A stretch of 64,000 nucleotides of DNA from GCA-003244245 sp050699715 (GTDB lineage: Bacteria; Actinomycetota; Actinomycetes; Mycobacteriales; Pseudonocardiaceae): NCBI GenBank assembly GCA_050699715.1, contig JBOHFR010000015.1:19309-83308 (forward strand). Direction: 5' to 3'. The position numbers and the translations under genes were made by a program. Under the pieces are notes generated by a model. The model saw only the letters and a program-made list of their open reading frames with translations. It searched no databases and was not told the origin of the DNA. Below are positions 1 to 7,896 of the stretch, piece by piece (position 1 is the stretch's first letter; each line of letters begins with the position of its first letter).

Positions 1-1
1 T

Positions 2-313
2 TGTGCGGTGGTCACGTCCACTGATCGGGTGGAAGAGGCTGAGGAGCTGGGGCGCGGGATCGTGGAGGCGCGTCTGGGGGCTTGTGTCCAGATTGTGGGG
101 CCTATCCGCAGCATCTATCGGTGGGAGGGTGAGGTACGCAGCGACCAGGAATGGCAGTGCTGGATCAAGACGAGCACTGATCGGCTGGACGCGTTGATTG
201 AGTACATTACGAAGAACCACAGCTATGATGTGCCGGAAGTGGTTGCTCTGCCGATTGTGGGTGGCAGCGCGGACTACCTGTCGTGGGTGAGGAACGAGAC
301 GCAATCGGCCTGA
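2..313 (+). CDS. cutA: CutA divalent-cation tolerance protein, 5'-truncated by window edge
   Basis: The reading frame is open from the first bases, so the true start lies left of the window. The protein reads VVTSTDRVEEAEELG near its start, then ACVQIVGPIRSIYRWEG and SYDVPEVVALPIVGG, which are the conserved blocks of the CutA1 family, a small trimeric cytoplasmic protein linked to copper and divalent-cation tolerance. About 100 of the usual 105-110 residues are present. It lies tail to tail with the HTH regulator downstream. Because no copy of the tRNA-Gly 3' end is seen between this gene and the integrase, cutA is probably AICE cargo rather than flanking chromosome; that is inference. Confidence 0.85.
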   Translation, partial: CAVVTSTDRVEEAEELGRGIVEARLGACVQIVGPIRSIYRWEGEVRSDQEWQCWIKTSTDRLDALIEYITKNHSYDVPEVVALPIVGGSADYLSWVRNETQSA

Positions 314-326
314 GGGTACCGAATGG

Positions 327-1739
327 CTACCGGCGGCGTAAGGTGGACACGATGTGATCCCGCAGAGCGCCGGTGGCACCCGGGTCGCCACTGGTGGTCA
401 GGGCAGATGCCAGGGTCAAGAGCCGTTGCCTGGCAAGGCTAGCCTCGGTTCGCACCGTGACATCGATTGCGTCGTCGACGAGAGTGTTGGCGCGGTCGAA
501 GTCTTTTGCTCGGACGGCAAGAGTCGTGAGATCAGCAAGCACAAGCGCCCGGACCTTGTTTTCTGTCGGGGAGAGAGCCGCGAGCAAGGAATCAGCGGCT
601 GCGGTTACGTCGCGGTGGCCCAGCGCCATGTAGGTGGACACGGTCAGGCCACCGAGCCTGTTCGCGGTGAAAAAACCAGTCCACACACGCTCGGTGCGAG
701 GTCGAGCGAAGTCAAACGCGGTGAACGCGCGCTCCAGCGCGCGCAAGGCCGCCGTGTCGTCGCCCAGGCGGGCTAATTCCTCGGCTGCGCGGGCCGCGAT
801 CCATGACCGTGTCGCGGGCGCGGAATTCCCTGGCACGTAGTCCTCGGCTTGGCGCAGCATGCGGACGGCTGGCACGATGTCGTTTCGGGAACCGGCAGCA
901 TAACTCCAGTATCCCAGTGCGCAGGCAGCGAGCGCATTATCACCAGTTTCCTTGGCGATCTTCAGTGTTTCCCGCCAGGCGCCCGTCGCTTCGTTCGCTT
1001 GGCCAAGATCGAAATGTAACCAGCCGATCAACGCCTCAGTTTCACCCAGCATGACCTTGAGCGGATCCCGCGTAGCATCAGTTCGGGCGTTGCTTACCAG
1101 GGTAGTCAGCGTGGCACGGTGATTCACAAGTGAGTCGAGCACGTGTCGCGCCGGCACCGTGTATTCAGTGTCGAAGAAATCGGCCGTTCGGTCTTGCATG
1201 AGCTGGACCGTGGCAGTGTCAACCGGGCGTCCCTTGTCGACGGCATCCATCAGCCGCTGCCACGGGGCGTCAGCAAGCAACCCGCCAGCAGCGGCTCCAG
1301 CGACACCTCTGGTAACTGTCAGGAGGTCTCGTCTGCGCACGGGGTCTCCCTTGTCCTCGTCCCGGTTTGGCTCCTCCACAGTAGCCGGCGGCAGCGGGGT
1401 GGCGGGTGTTTCTGAGGGGTCGGGTGAGGGTTCGAACCACAGCAGGTGCGTGGGGATGTGCAGCTCTCGCGACCAGTGGTCGAGTTTGGTCAGGTCCCGC
1501 ATGGGTGTGAGGGCCCGTTCCAGGCGGCTGAGCTGGCCTTGGGTGATCCCCAACCACCCGGCGAGTTGAGTTTGCTGTACTGGTGGTGTCTGCGAGAGGC
1601 GGTATGCTCGGAGGAGTCGGCCGAAGTGGCGTTCCCGGGCGGCCGCCCGCAGCTCCGGTTGTTCCCAAAAATCCGCCGAGTGCACCGGTGCCGTGGTGGC
1701 GTCGGTCGGCGCGGACTCGTGTGGGTGTTGCCCGGTCAT
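327..1739 (-). CDS. XRE-family HTH regulator with TPR-like C-terminal domain
   Basis: This 470-residue protein has an N-terminal helix-turn-helix at about residues 38-85 (QTQLAGWLGITQGQLSRLE). A linker rich in Pro and Glu follows, then an RRRDLL segment with an Ala/Gly-rich hydrophobic stretch (about 135-155), and a long alpha-helical TPR-like region (about 190-460) with repeated ALG/ALER-type helices. Regulators of this shape are common in actinobacterial mobile elements and secondary-metabolite loci. The ATG is preceded by a GGGGGTG-type ribosome site. It is divergent from the small AICE genes, and the intervening 220 bp holds repeated TATGYGYGS motifs that could be its operators. The ligand is unknown. 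Confidence 0.8.
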   Translation of the reverse strand: MTGQHPHESAPTDATTAPVHSADFWEQPELRAAARERHFGRLLRAYRLSQTPPVQQTQLAGWLGITQGQLSRLERALTPMRDLTKLDHWSRELHIPTHLLWFEPSPDPSETPATPLPPATVEEPNRDEDKGDPVRRRDLLTVTRGVAGAAAGGLLADAPWQRLMDAVDKGRPVDTATVQLMQDRTADFFDTEYTVPARHVLDSLVNHRATLTTLVSNARTDATRDPLKVMLGETEALIGWLHFDLGQANEATGAWRETLKIAKETGDNALAACALGYWSYAAGSRNDIVPAVRMLRQAEDYVPGNSAPATRSWIAARAAEELARLGDDTAALRALERAFTAFDFARPRTERVWTGFFTANRLGGLTVSTYMALGHRDVTAAADSLLAALSPTENKVRALVLADLTTLAVRAKDFDRANTLVDDAIDVTVRTEASLARQRLLTLASALTTSGDPGATGALRDHIVSTLRRR

Positions 1740-1751
1740 CGCACCCCCAGG

Positions 1752-1862
1752 TTGACAGCGTATGCGCGCGGCAAATCTTAGCGCGCGCCTTCCCGTGCCG
1801 GTGAGCTGCCCCTATGCGTGGGGAACATATGCGCGCTCGTCGCTGACCTGGCGTATGTGTGG
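1752..1862. promoter_or_regulatory. Divergent promoter region with four TATGYGYGS motifs
   Basis: Between the HTH regulator and the plus-strand AICE genes, the motif TATGCGCGC occurs at 1761 and 1828, TATGCGTGG at 1813 and TATGTGTGG at 1854. A TTGACA hexamer lies at 1752-1757. The arrangement fits operators for the adjacent regulator, but no spacing or symmetry proves this. Confidence 0.4.
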
Positions 1863-1956
1863 TGTCCTTTGGGGATTCCCTTTTTCGGTGGGAGTGTGTC
1901 CCTGTCCGAGAAGACCCACCACAGTAGGGAGGACGGACAGATGAGAGGACACCAGG

Positions 1957-2238
1957 ATGACAGGACAGGCCAGACGAGGCAAGACCCCCCATGCCACATC
2001 ACCCTTGGGCAGTCTGGGAGACGAGGGCGCGGAACGGTACATGTGGGCATTCTCCGAGGGGGATCAAGTTGTGCTCGCGATCCCCGGTCTGCGTGATCTC
2101 ACACTCGACGCCCACGAAGCCCGCACGGTCGGGATCATGCTCATCCAGACAGCGGACGAAATCACCGAGCAGCACAGGAACCACACAGAAGGCGGTGAGC
2201 GCAATGGCAGCCCCGAAGAATACCCGACTGACAGCTGA
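1957..2238 (+). CDS. Small AICE protein of unknown function
   Basis: A 93-residue acidic protein with no recognised domain. The central stretch (VVLAIPGLRDLTLDAHEARTVGIMLIQTADEI) looks like a compact alpha/beta fold, and the tail is polar and rich in Glu and His. It overlaps the start of the following gene by 35 bp in a different frame and is the first gene of the coupled run of small AICE genes. A later in-frame ATG at 2041 (MWAFSEGD) is an alternative start. Confidence 0.55.
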   Translation: MTGQARRGKTPHATSPLGSLGDEGAERYMWAFSEGDQVVLAIPGLRDLTLDAHEARTVGIMLIQTADEITEQHRNHTEGGERNGSPEEYPTDS

Positions 2239-2674
2239 TTTCGACGAATGGTTTCCGCAAGGGTTGTACCTGGTCGGGCAGATTGTGGCGGTGAGTGAGT
2301 ACCAATCGCAGGAGGATCGGGCGCGCAACCGTCCCGTGCGGCCTCGGATCGATGAGGTGACCGGTTTGCCGTTGTACCGGGGAACGTTCGCGGATCCTTC
2401 GGCGGAGAAGGACCGGGAGAAGTCGGTGACGGTGGAGTTCGCCGCGTCGGTCCAGCCGGTGCCCCCGCCGAGTGTGCCAGGGGTGCCGTTTCGGCCGGTG
2501 GTGCTGGAAGGCATGACCGTCCAGCCCCGTGCGGAGGTGTCTGGCCAGGCGAAGTGGATCACTTGGGTGGTGCGGGCCACGGGCATGACCGCGCCGGCCA
2601 CTGGCTCCGCAACCAGCACGTCGGCCGGTCGGCCCAGTGGTGGGGCCGGCTCGGGTGTGAAGGCGGCGGCGTGA
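2204..2674 (+). CDS. Pra-like plasmid replication/integration/excision activator
   Basis: A protein of about 156 residues starting MAAPKNTRL. The pattern FPQGLYLVGQI, QEDRARNRPVRPRIDEVTGLPLYRG, SVTVEFAASVQPVPPP, PFRPVVLEGMTVQP and WVVRATGMTAP matches the small conserved AICE protein annotated in actinobacteria as a replication, integration and excision activator. That assignment rests on my memory of the family rather than a search. The C-terminal 35 residues are low-complexity Ala/Gly/Ser. Its stop overlaps the next start (GTGA). A shortened paralogue lies at 32949-33200 on the minus strand. Confidence 0.65.
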   Translation: MAAPKNTRLTADFDEWFPQGLYLVGQIVAVSEYQSQEDRARNRPVRPRIDEVTGLPLYRGTFADPSAEKDREKSVTVEFAASVQPVPPPSVPGVPFRPVVLEGMTVQPRAEVSGQAKWITWVVRATGMTAPATGSATSTSAGRPSGGAGSGVKAAA

Positions 2675-2931
2675 GTGACCCAGCGCGGATCCAGGGTGAC
2701 GCTTGGTGCTGGCCGGGGCTAAGGGTCGGTGCCGGTTGGCGGGAGCTGCGTCCGGGGGAGAAGACGCTGGTGTTGTTCCTCGATCCGGTCAGCCTCGTCG
2801 TGGCCATGCCGCCCTTGCCCGGTGGCGAGGTCGCCCTGGTTCAGTTTTGCCGGCTCCTCGCCCGGACGGCACGCGACCTCGCCACCGCATCCGATCACGG
2901 CCGGGCCATCACCGCCGGCGATGAGTCATGA
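2671..2931 (+). CDS. Small conserved AICE protein
   Basis: An 86-residue product starting from a GTG that overlaps the upstream stop codon in a GTGA arrangement, which implies translational coupling. It contains a compact core (LRPGEKTLVLFLDPVSLVVAMPP) and a helical C-terminus with LLARTARDLATAS. I do not recognise the family. Its position between the Pra-like gene and the other small genes is typical of AICE backbone modules. Confidence 0.55.
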   Translation: MSDPARIQGDAWCWPGLRVGAGWRELRPGEKTLVLFLDPVSLVVAMPPLPGGEVALVQFCRLLARTARDLATASDHGRAITAGDES

Positions 2932-3011
2932 CACCACCCGAAGGAAGGAGGAAGCCGAGGGCAGTGGTGGAAGACCGGAATGAGTGTCTCACGCAATCAA
3001 GGAGGGGAGTC

Positions 3012-3242
3012 ATGATGAATTGGCACAGTTATTTCGCCAACGGTCCGAATAAGCGTCGTCGTAAGGCGATACCGGCGACGTGTGGGGTGCATCGGGGTCC
3101 GATCGGTTTCGCGAACCTGTTGGTGAGCATGCAGGGTGGGTGGATTGTGCTTGATCCTCATGTCACGGGTGAGTGCGTGATTGCTCTGGATGAGGACGGT
3201 GGCAAGGCGCTGAGCAACGTCTTGACGGAATGGCTGGGGTGA
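3012..3242 (+). CDS. Small AICE protein of unknown function
   Basis: A 76-residue protein starting MMNWHSYFANGP with a strong GGAGGGGA ribosome site just upstream. The basic N-terminus (NKRRRKAIPATCGVHRGP) is followed by an alternating hydrophobic region ending VLTEWLG. No known domain was recognised. Its stop overlaps the ATG of the zinc-ribbon gene, so the two are probably co-translated. Confidence 0.6.
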   Translation: MMNWHSYFANGPNKRRRKAIPATCGVHRGPIGFANLLVSMQGGWIVLDPHVTGECVIALDEDGGKALSNVLTEWLG

Positions 3243-3478
3243 TGGGCTGGCGCGCGCGGCGGGCCGCGTCTCGTGAGCTGCGACAGAGACGGCGAGAGCG
3301 AGTCCGCCTGACCTTCCAGAAGTGCTGGAAGTGCCGAAGCTCGTGTTTGCTGCCGATCAGCCCGGAACGCCCGCTCTGCGGTCGCTGCCGCACACCCGAA
3401 CAACCACCCACCACACCACGCATGGCGCCACCAGTCGCAAGCCCGACCCCACCAGACACGACAGGAGACATGAACTAA
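3242..3478 (+). CDS. Small zinc-ribbon protein
   Basis: A 78-residue product: a basic N-terminal helix (RARRAASRELRQRRRERVRLTFQ), then CWKCRSS and LCGRCR, two Cys-x2-Cys pairs that would bind one zinc, then a Pro-rich tail. A related protein with the same RVRLTxQxCxxC and LCGxC pattern is at 32588-32791 on the minus strand, so this is a conserved AICE backbone gene. The start overlaps the previous stop, and its own TAA overlaps the next ATG. Confidence 0.65.
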   Translation: MGWRARRAASRELRQRRRERVRLTFQKCWKCRSSCLLPISPERPLCGRCRTPEQPPTTPRMAPPVASPTPPDTTGDMN

Positions 3479-3663
3479 TGATGATAGCGGCCACAGCGGC
3501 CAACATCGCACAAGCACGGATCATCAAAGACACCGGGGAATTGCTGACCATCAGTATCCCCGACAGCCTGATACCCATCCACCTGATCGTCGATCCCCCC
3601 GGCGCAGCACGGCTGGTAGGACTGCTAGCCGGGTACGCGGACAAAGCCACACCAGCGACGTAG
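3478..3663 (+). CDS. Small AICE protein of unknown function
   Basis: A 61-residue product beginning MMIAATAANIAQ, coupled to the zinc-ribbon gene by a TAATG overlap. It has short beta-type stretches (ELLTISIPDSLIPIHLIVDPPG) and a final helix (AARLVGLLAGYADKA). No family recognised. It is the last gene of the first coupled cluster, before a roughly 200-bp control region. Confidence 0.5.
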   Translation: MMIAATAANIAQARIIKDTGELLTISIPDSLIPIHLIVDPPGAARLVGLLAGYADKATPAT

Positions 3664-3770
3664 CCCGTCGAAAACAGGAAAGGAGTGTGACGTCACCGCG
3701 CACAATATGACGCCACCAAGGTAGGAAAAATTTCATCACTGATCGTCCACGGGCCGTTGGGGTCACGTGG

Positions 3771-3788
3771 TGAGCACACGTGTGCTCA
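3771..3788. promoter_or_regulatory. Perfect 18-bp palindrome, candidate operator
   Basis: The sequence TGAGCACACGTGTGCTCA is its own reverse complement. It lies in the 206-bp gap before the second AICE gene cluster (tra-rep-xis-int). In related elements a Kor-type repressor controls such a region. No Kor-type repressor gene is visible in this window. Confidence 0.5.
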
Positions 3789-3808
3789 TGAGCTGATATC
3801 GGAACTTG

Positions 3809-3849
3809 GCGCAGAAGCGGAATGGCTGCCAACCTCGCCGCTTCTGCGC
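3809..3849. promoter_or_regulatory. 12-bp inverted repeat shared with the decayed AICE module
   Basis: Arms GCGCAGAAGCGG (3809-3820) and CCGCTTCTGCGC (3838-3849) are perfectly complementary around a 17-nt loop. The same arms, extended to 13 bp, flank an unrelated 20-nt loop at 32456-32501. There is no T-run after the stem. It may be a terminator/attenuator or a cis site for transfer or replication. Confidence 0.55.
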
Positions 3850-3869
3850 TGTCCACTCGGGAGTGAACA

Positions 3870-4073
3870 ATGAATACTGTAGACACACCAGTGACCAGAG
3901 CCGCAAGTGGGGTCACCCGAAGGAATGCGCGCAAGGGGTGTTGCCCGCGTTGCCACTGCTTCGGTGCCATCGCGCCGGATTCGATCGTCTGCGACCGGTG
4001 CGCCAGTGCACGAGACTCGAGCCTTACCGTGACCGTCACGGTCACCGTCCCCGTGGTCGGGGGTGACTGGTGA
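3870..4073 (+). CDS. Small zinc-finger protein upstream of tra
   Basis: A 67-residue product: MNTVDTPVTRAASG, then CCPRCHCFG and VCDRC, a Cys4-type zinc site, then a short beta-strand tail of alternating Thr-Val. A GGGAG ribosome site precedes the ATG. The stop codon overlaps the start of the Tra gene. Function unknown; it is probably part of the transfer operon. Confidence 0.55.
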   Translation: MNTVDTPVTRAASGVTRRNARKGCCPRCHCFGAIAPDSIVCDRCASARDSSLTVTVTVTVPVVGGDW

Positions 4074-5623
4074 TGGACGTGTCCACGATCGGTGTGCTCC
4101 TGCTGGGCGGGGCGGGCTTGGCCGTGCTGGTGTGGGTGTTGCACAAGATCGGCAAGGCCCTGCTCGCCGTGGTGGAAACGTTGGCCGCGCTGGCGGTGGT
4201 GTTCGTGGCGCTGCGTTGGCTGTTCAAGGCCCTGGTGTGGTTGCTCGCCCAGGTCGTGACCCGGTGGCGGACCAGCCTGACCGTGCTCGCGCTGACGGCG
4301 TGGTGGTCCTGGTGGGGCTGGCCCTCTCTGGTCCTCACCCTCACCGTGGTTGCCCTGGTGCTCTCAGTGTGGCGGTGGGTGGATGTCGTGTCCTTCGACA
4401 CCGGGGCGGGTCGGTGGCTACGGGCGTGGTGGCTGCGCTGGACGATCTACGCCCCGAAGCTGCCTGGGTGGCTGCACGCCTGCGAGCTGAGCGTCACCGA
4501 CGCCATCCCCGTGGTGGTGAGCGTCACCCTGGTGGGGCGCCAGCGGGTTCGTCGTGACCAGCACCAACCGAGCGTGCGGACGCCCGCAGTGCTGGGGGTG
4601 CGATCCGGGCCATCGTGGGATGAAGTCCGGGTGCGCTTGGTGGCGGGGCAGACACCGGAGGACTTCGACGCGGCCACCCGCGCGTTGGCCTGCGCCCGGG
4701 GTGTGGCCCGCTGCCAGGTCCGGGAGCTTTCAGCGAATGTGGTCTCGATCGACTTCCAACGCCGCAACCTCCTCACCACAGCAGTGGGCTGCCCGGACCT
4801 GGCCACCCTGGCTGGGGTCGCGGGCGCGGCGGTGGACTTGGGGCGGGTGTGGGCCGGTCGCACCGAGTACGGCCAGTCCTGGTATTTGTCCTTGACGGGC
4901 TCGGCGAGTCACACCCTGACCGCCGGCGCCAGCGGCGCGGGCAAGGGCTCCATCATGTGGTGCCCCCTGGTCTCGATCGCCCCTGCGATCCGCGACGGGC
5001 TGGTCCGGCTCTCGGGGATCGACCCCAAGGGTATGGAACTCGCCTACGGGCGGGGGATCCTCCACCGCTACGCCGTCACCGGCGCCGAAGCCCTGAGCGT
5101 GCTCGATGACTTGCTCGACGTGATGCAGGCCCGGAAAGCCGAGTTCGCCGGCCACGTTCGCACGGTGCCCATCAGCCGTGAACACCCCTTGGAGCTTTTG
5201 GAGTTCGACGAGATCGGGGCGTTGACCAAATACACCGACCGGAAAACCCGAGAAGCCATCACCGAACGAATCGCGTTGTTGACGACACAGGGTCGGGCCC
5301 TGGGATTCACCGTGCGCGGCTATGTGCAGGAACCCACCAAGGACACCGTTCCTGTGCGGGATTTGTTCCCTCGCCGGATCTGTCTGCGGGTCACCGCGAA
5401 ATCTCACGTCGGCATGGTCCTTGGCGACCAAGCTTATGAACGCGGCGCGTGGGCCAACCGGATCGGCGAGAACGAGGCCGGTGTCGGGTACGTGTTCGGC
5501 GAGGGCCTGCGCGAACCCCTGCGTATCCGCGCCGGTTGGGTCCCCGACGAGACGATCAAACAACTCGAAGCGTTCGTCACCGGACCGCGCCCCCGCCCGC
5601 TCCCCCGAATCGAGGCAGCATGA
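4073..5623 (+). CDS. TraSA-type FtsK/SpoIIIE DNA translocase
   Basis: A protein of about 516 residues. The first 100 residues hold three to four hydrophobic membrane segments. A soluble region then leads to Walker A GASGAGKGS at about 285 and Walker B LLEFDEIGA at about 376. AICE Tra proteins form hexameric pumps at hyphal tips that move double-stranded DNA between cells in conjugation. Start is either GTG at 4070 or ATG at 4073; the ATG overlaps the previous stop. Its own stop overlaps the next ATG, so transfer and replication genes are translationally linked. The length fits the pSAM2 TraSA group. Confidence 0.85.
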   Translation: MDVSTIGVLLLGGAGLAVLVWVLHKIGKALLAVVETLAALAVVFVALRWLFKALVWLLAQVVTRWRTSLTVLALTAWWSWWGWPSLVLTLTVVALVLSVWRWVDVVSFDTGAGRWLRAWWLRWTIYAPKLPGWLHACELSVTDAIPVVVSVTLVGRQRVRRDQHQPSVRTPAVLGVRSGPSWDEVRVRLVAGQTPEDFDAATRALACARGVARCQVRELSANVVSIDFQRRNLLTTAVGCPDLATLAGVAGAAVDLGRVWAGRTEYGQSWYLSLTGSASHTLTAGASGAGKGSIMWCPLVSIAPAIRDGLVRLSGIDPKGMELAYGRGILHRYAVTGAEALSVLDDLLDVMQARKAEFAGHVRTVPISREHPLELLEFDEIGALTKYTDRKTREAITERIALLTTQGRALGFTVRGYVQEPTKDTVPVRDLFPRRICLRVTAKSHVGMVLGDQAYERGAWANRIGENEAGVGYVFGEGLREPLRIRAGWVPDETIKQLEAFVTGPRPRPLPRIEAA

Positions 5624-6015
5624 CCATCGTTGACCTCCTCGACGCGATCCGCGCCCACCTCACTGCCGTCGAGCTGCCGCAGGTGTACTCAGTGAACCTG
5701 GTCACCGCCCACGGTGGATCGGCCGTGAGCATGCAACTGGCCTGCCACCACCTTCCCGACATCGCCTCAGGCTTGCTGGCGTGGGCTGAGACCCTCACCA
5801 ACGTCACCGCCGAGGTTTGGCGGGTGCCCAGCGGCGACTCGTTGCACCTGTCAGTGATCGGCCGGTTCTCTGAGGGCGTCCCGATCCGCGTGTACGGCGG
5901 CGTGGCGTTCACCAAGAACGGGATCGGCGCCGATCTGGCCCCCGACACCAGCGCCACCGTGCCCCTCGCGGTCCTGCGGGAACAGACGACCCTCGGGGAG
6001 GTGGTGACTGCCTGA
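5620..6015 (+). CDS. Conserved small AICE protein between tra and rep
   Basis: A 131-residue product starting MTIVDLLDAIRAHL. It has an alternating beta-rich middle (VYSVNLVTAHGGSAVSMQLACH, in two blocks) and a Gly-rich second half. There are no clear membrane segments, so it does not look like a Spd spread protein. It overlaps the tra stop (ATGA) and the rep ATG (TGATG). Similar small proteins occur between tra and rep in other AICEs, but the role is unknown. Confidence 0.55.
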   Translation: MTIVDLLDAIRAHLTAVELPQVYSVNLVTAHGGSAVSMQLACHHLPDIASGLLAWAETLTNVTAEVWRVPSGDSLHLSVIGRFSEGVPIRVYGGVAFTKNGIGADLAPDTSATVPLAVLREQTTLGEVVTA

Positions 6016-7664
6016 TGGCCACTCCTCAGCCCCTCAGCCTCGATACCGCGCGCTTGACCCGGGCGCAGCGGGCCGCACTCCCGCTGAGCACCGAGGTCGT
6101 CCACGCGCTCGCCGAGCAACACGGTGTCTGCACCCGACCGTTGGCGATGCGCCGGATCGACACGATCACTGGCCGGGTGGAGGTCGTCCCGGTGCCTTGT
6201 GGGTCCACCCGGGAAGACCAGTGCCGCCCGTGCGCGGACAAAGCACGCCGGTTGCGGATGCTCCAGTGCCGCGAAGGCTGGCATCTCCAGGACGAGCCCG
6301 TCACCCACCGGGCCACACCGAGTGCGGACCACCAGGAGTTGATGGCCACCCGGGCCGATCTCGCCGCCGCCTACACCCACTGCCGCACCACCGGCGACGA
6401 AGACTCCTGTGAACAGATCGCCGAGTCCGTCGCCGAACTCGACACCGAACTCCGCTCCCTCGGCGTGCGAGGCCGGCTCACCCCGTTGGACCCGTCACCC
6501 CAGCCGGTCAAGCGCTCGACCCGCCGTCGGCAGGATGCCCCGGACCTGCCCCGCCGACCCGTCGAGCACCGCACTCTGGGACGGGTGTTCGCCGGGCGCT
6601 ACCGCCCCTCCACCTTCTTGACCCTGACCCTGGACTCCTACGGCCGGGTTGATTCGAACGGAGCCGCCGTCAACCCCGACACCTACGACTACCGCCGCGC
6701 CGCCCGCGACGCGATCCACTTCCCGGCGCTGTTGGATCGGTTCTGGCAGAACACCCGCCGCTGTGTCGGGTGGGAGGTGCAGTACTTCGGCACCATCGAG
6801 CCACAGAAACGGGGAGCGCCGCATTTCCACGCCGCGATCCGGGGGGCGATCCCCCGGGTGGAGTTACGGGCGATCACGGCGGCGACGTATCACCAGGTGT
6901 GGTGGCCTACCCACGACCAGCCCGTCTACGCCGACGGCCGGGTGCCGGTGTGGGACACCCGGGCCAAGGCCTTCACCGACCCCGACACCGGCGCGCCGTT
7001 GCCAAGCTGGGAGCAGGCGTGTGAGGAGCTGACCGAACCCGCGCACGTGGTCCGCTTCGGCGAACAGGTGCACGTCAAAGGCATCCTCGGCGGCACTGAG
7101 GAGGCTGGTCGGCACGTTGGCTACCTCACGAAATATCTCACCAAGTCCGTGGGACAGGCCGCCGGGCTCGATGAGCACGCCACCGACGCACAACGGGATC
7201 ACGCACGGCGACTGCACGCGGAACTCCAGATCACGCCGTGCTCACCACGGTGTCCAATGTGGCTGCTCTACGGCATCCAACCCCACGGCGCCCGACACTC
7301 GATGACCCCCGGACGGTGCAAGGGCAAGGCGCACAAACCCGAGCACCTGGGCATCGCTGGGCGGCGGGTGCTGGTGTCGCGGAAGTGGTCGAACAAGACC
7401 CTGGATGACCACCGGGCCGAGCGGGGCGCGTTTGTTCGGCAAGTCCTCGAACAAGCCGGCATCCAGCCCGCTCACGGTCCCGAGGACGGGTCATACGTGT
7501 GGGAACGCCCCGGACCCGCCGACCCCGACGTCCCGCCCCGGCCCGTGCTGCTGCTGCGCGCCGTAGCCGAGCGACAGCGATGGAAAGCCGAGTACACCGC
7601 AGCGCAACTGGTCGTCGGCGAACCACTCGGCCACCGTTCGGCAACTGACGATCAAGCTGCTTGA
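6015..7664 (+). CDS. repSA: RepSA-like rolling-circle replication initiator
   Basis: A 549-residue protein. An N-terminal Cys-rich segment (CGSTREDQCRPCADKA) is a probable zinc site. The HUH signature PHFHAAIRG is at about 267, and YLTKYLTKS at about 370 carries the likely nicking tyrosine. These are the features of the actinobacterial Rep family of pSAM2-like elements, which nick the double-strand origin after excision and start rolling-circle replication. It is coupled to its upstream gene (TGATG). The dso was not located. Confidence 0.85.
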   Translation: MATPQPLSLDTARLTRAQRAALPLSTEVVHALAEQHGVCTRPLAMRRIDTITGRVEVVPVPCGSTREDQCRPCADKARRLRMLQCREGWHLQDEPVTHRATPSADHQELMATRADLAAAYTHCRTTGDEDSCEQIAESVAELDTELRSLGVRGRLTPLDPSPQPVKRSTRRRQDAPDLPRRPVEHRTLGRVFAGRYRPSTFLTLTLDSYGRVDSNGAAVNPDTYDYRRAARDAIHFPALLDRFWQNTRRCVGWEVQYFGTIEPQKRGAPHFHAAIRGAIPRVELRAITAATYHQVWWPTHDQPVYADGRVPVWDTRAKAFTDPDTGAPLPSWEQACEELTEPAHVVRFGEQVHVKGILGGTEEAGRHVGYLTKYLTKSVGQAAGLDEHATDAQRDHARRLHAELQITPCSPRCPMWLLYGIQPHGARHSMTPGRCKGKAHKPEHLGIAGRRVLVSRKWSNKTLDDHRAERGAFVRQVLEQAGIQPAHGPEDGSYVWERPGPADPDVPPRPVLLLRAVAERQRWKAEYTAAQLVVGEPLGHRSATDDQAA

Positions 7665-7680
7665 GAGGGGAGAGGGAGCC

Positions 7681-7896
7681 GTGGAGAAGTACTTGAGCGT
7701 CCCGGAGACGGCCGAGTACCTGAACACCTCGGAGCGATTCGTTCGTCGGCTGATCGCCGAGCGACGAATCGCTTTCCACCACGTCGGGCGACATGTTCGT
7801 CTCGCGCTGTCCGACTTGGATCTCTGGCTGATGTCGAGCCGTGTGGAAACGATCGATCTGGATGACGTCCGGCGGCATTTGGGTCGGGTGGCGTAA
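7681..7896 (+). CDS. xis: Excisionase (MerR-like winged HTH)
   Basis: A 71-residue protein starting MEKYLSVPETAEYLN, with the helix-turn-helix pattern TSERFVRRLIAERRIAFHHVGRHVR typical of AICE and phage excisionases. A GGGGAGAGGG ribosome site precedes a GTG start. Its TAA overlaps the ATG of the integrase (TAATG), the standard xis-int arrangement. It directs the integrase towards excision. Confidence 0.85.
   Translation: MEKYLSVPETAEYLNTSERFVRRLIAERRIAFHHVGRHVRLALSDLDLWLMSSRVETIDLDDVRRHLGRVA

Noticed and set aside
314..1956. Left attachment site of the AICE
   Set aside because: I looked for a repeat of the tRNA-Gly 3' end here and found none, so the boundary must lie left of the window.
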